Shown here: positions 16,630 to 16,646 of the stretch, piece after piece
Layout of the letters: each line of letters opens with the position of its first letter
How positions within the stretch are numbered: the first letter of the stretch is position 1
NCBI GenBank assembly: GCA_903928325.1
Contig: CAIYQF010000316.1
Span: 1-16,646, forward strand
Direction: 5' to 3'
Origin: an uncultured beta proteobacterium
GTDB lineage: Bacteria > Pseudomonadota > Gammaproteobacteria > Burkholderiales > Burkholderiaceae_C
DNA length: 16,646 bases
Notes under the pieces: generated by a model
Databases searched by the model: none
What the model saw: only the letters and a program-made list of their open reading frames with translations
What the model was told of the DNA's origin: nothing
Translations under genes and position numbers: made by a program

Positions 16630-16646
16630 ATGGCAAAAGCTCCAGC
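16630..16646 (+). CDS. rpsK: 30S ribosomal protein S11, first codons (cut by window edge)
   Basis: Only ATGGCAAAAGCTCCAGC (MAKAPA) is present. This matches the N terminus of betaproteobacterial S11, and rpsK is the expected gene after rpsM. The call rests mostly on gene order. Confidence 0.8.

Overview
The window reads as chromosomal DNA of a betaproteobacterium, most likely order Burkholderiales and family Comamonadaceae (Rhodoferax/Polaromonas-like). This placement is inferred from the character of the ribosomal proteins, the zinc-free S14 and the codon use; no search was run. It holds two blocks: a complete glycerol uptake and catabolism locus (about 225-10432) and the spc ribosomal-protein operon running into the alpha operon (10618-16646). 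Nearly every base is assigned to a gene or a short regulatory gap, and no stretch above 300 bases lacks a gene.

The minus-strand part contains the 5' end of proC (cut by the window edge), a glycerol kinase gene glpK with a single-base frameshift, and a DeoR-family repressor gene of GlpR type. The likely order of transcription is glpR-glpK-proC. A 166-bp divergent gap (2517-2682) holds a good sigma70-type promoter and several direct CGAAYAA/CGAAC repeats, a plausible GlpR operator array.

The plus-strand glycerol operon encodes two MalK-like ATPases (GlpS, GlpT), two permeases (GlpP, GlpQ), a small three-helix DUF2160 membrane protein, a long periplasmic binding protein (GlpV) and aerobic glycerol-3-phosphate dehydrogenase (GlpD). 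It matches the GlpSTPQV glycerol ABC importer known from Rhizobium. Together the genes would capture glycerol (GlpV), import it by ATP hydrolysis, phosphorylate it (GlpK), oxidise it to dihydroxyacetone phosphate (GlpD) and control the process by glycerol 3-phosphate (GlpR). No glpF facilitator gene is present.

The main oddity is in the two ATPases. GlpS has a normal LSGGQ signature but lacks the H-loop histidine (Thr189). GlpT has a normal H-loop but a degraded signature (LAADA). In a head-to-tail heterodimer both defects fall in the same composite ATP site, so this looks like an asymmetric ABC importer with one canonical and one degenerate site. Two tandem hairpins, one of them a perfect 26-nt palindrome, separate glpV from glpD.

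From 10618 the order is rplN-rplX-rplE-rpsN-rpsH-rplF-rplR-rpsE-rpmD-rplO-secY-rpmJ-rpsM-rpsK(partial), all on the plus strand. The upstream S10 genes (rpsQ, rpmC and so on) are not next to rplN; the glycerol locus is there instead. No infA lies between secY and rpmJ. No obvious intrinsic terminator separates glpD from rplN, so read-through from the glycerol operon into the ribosomal operon is possible.
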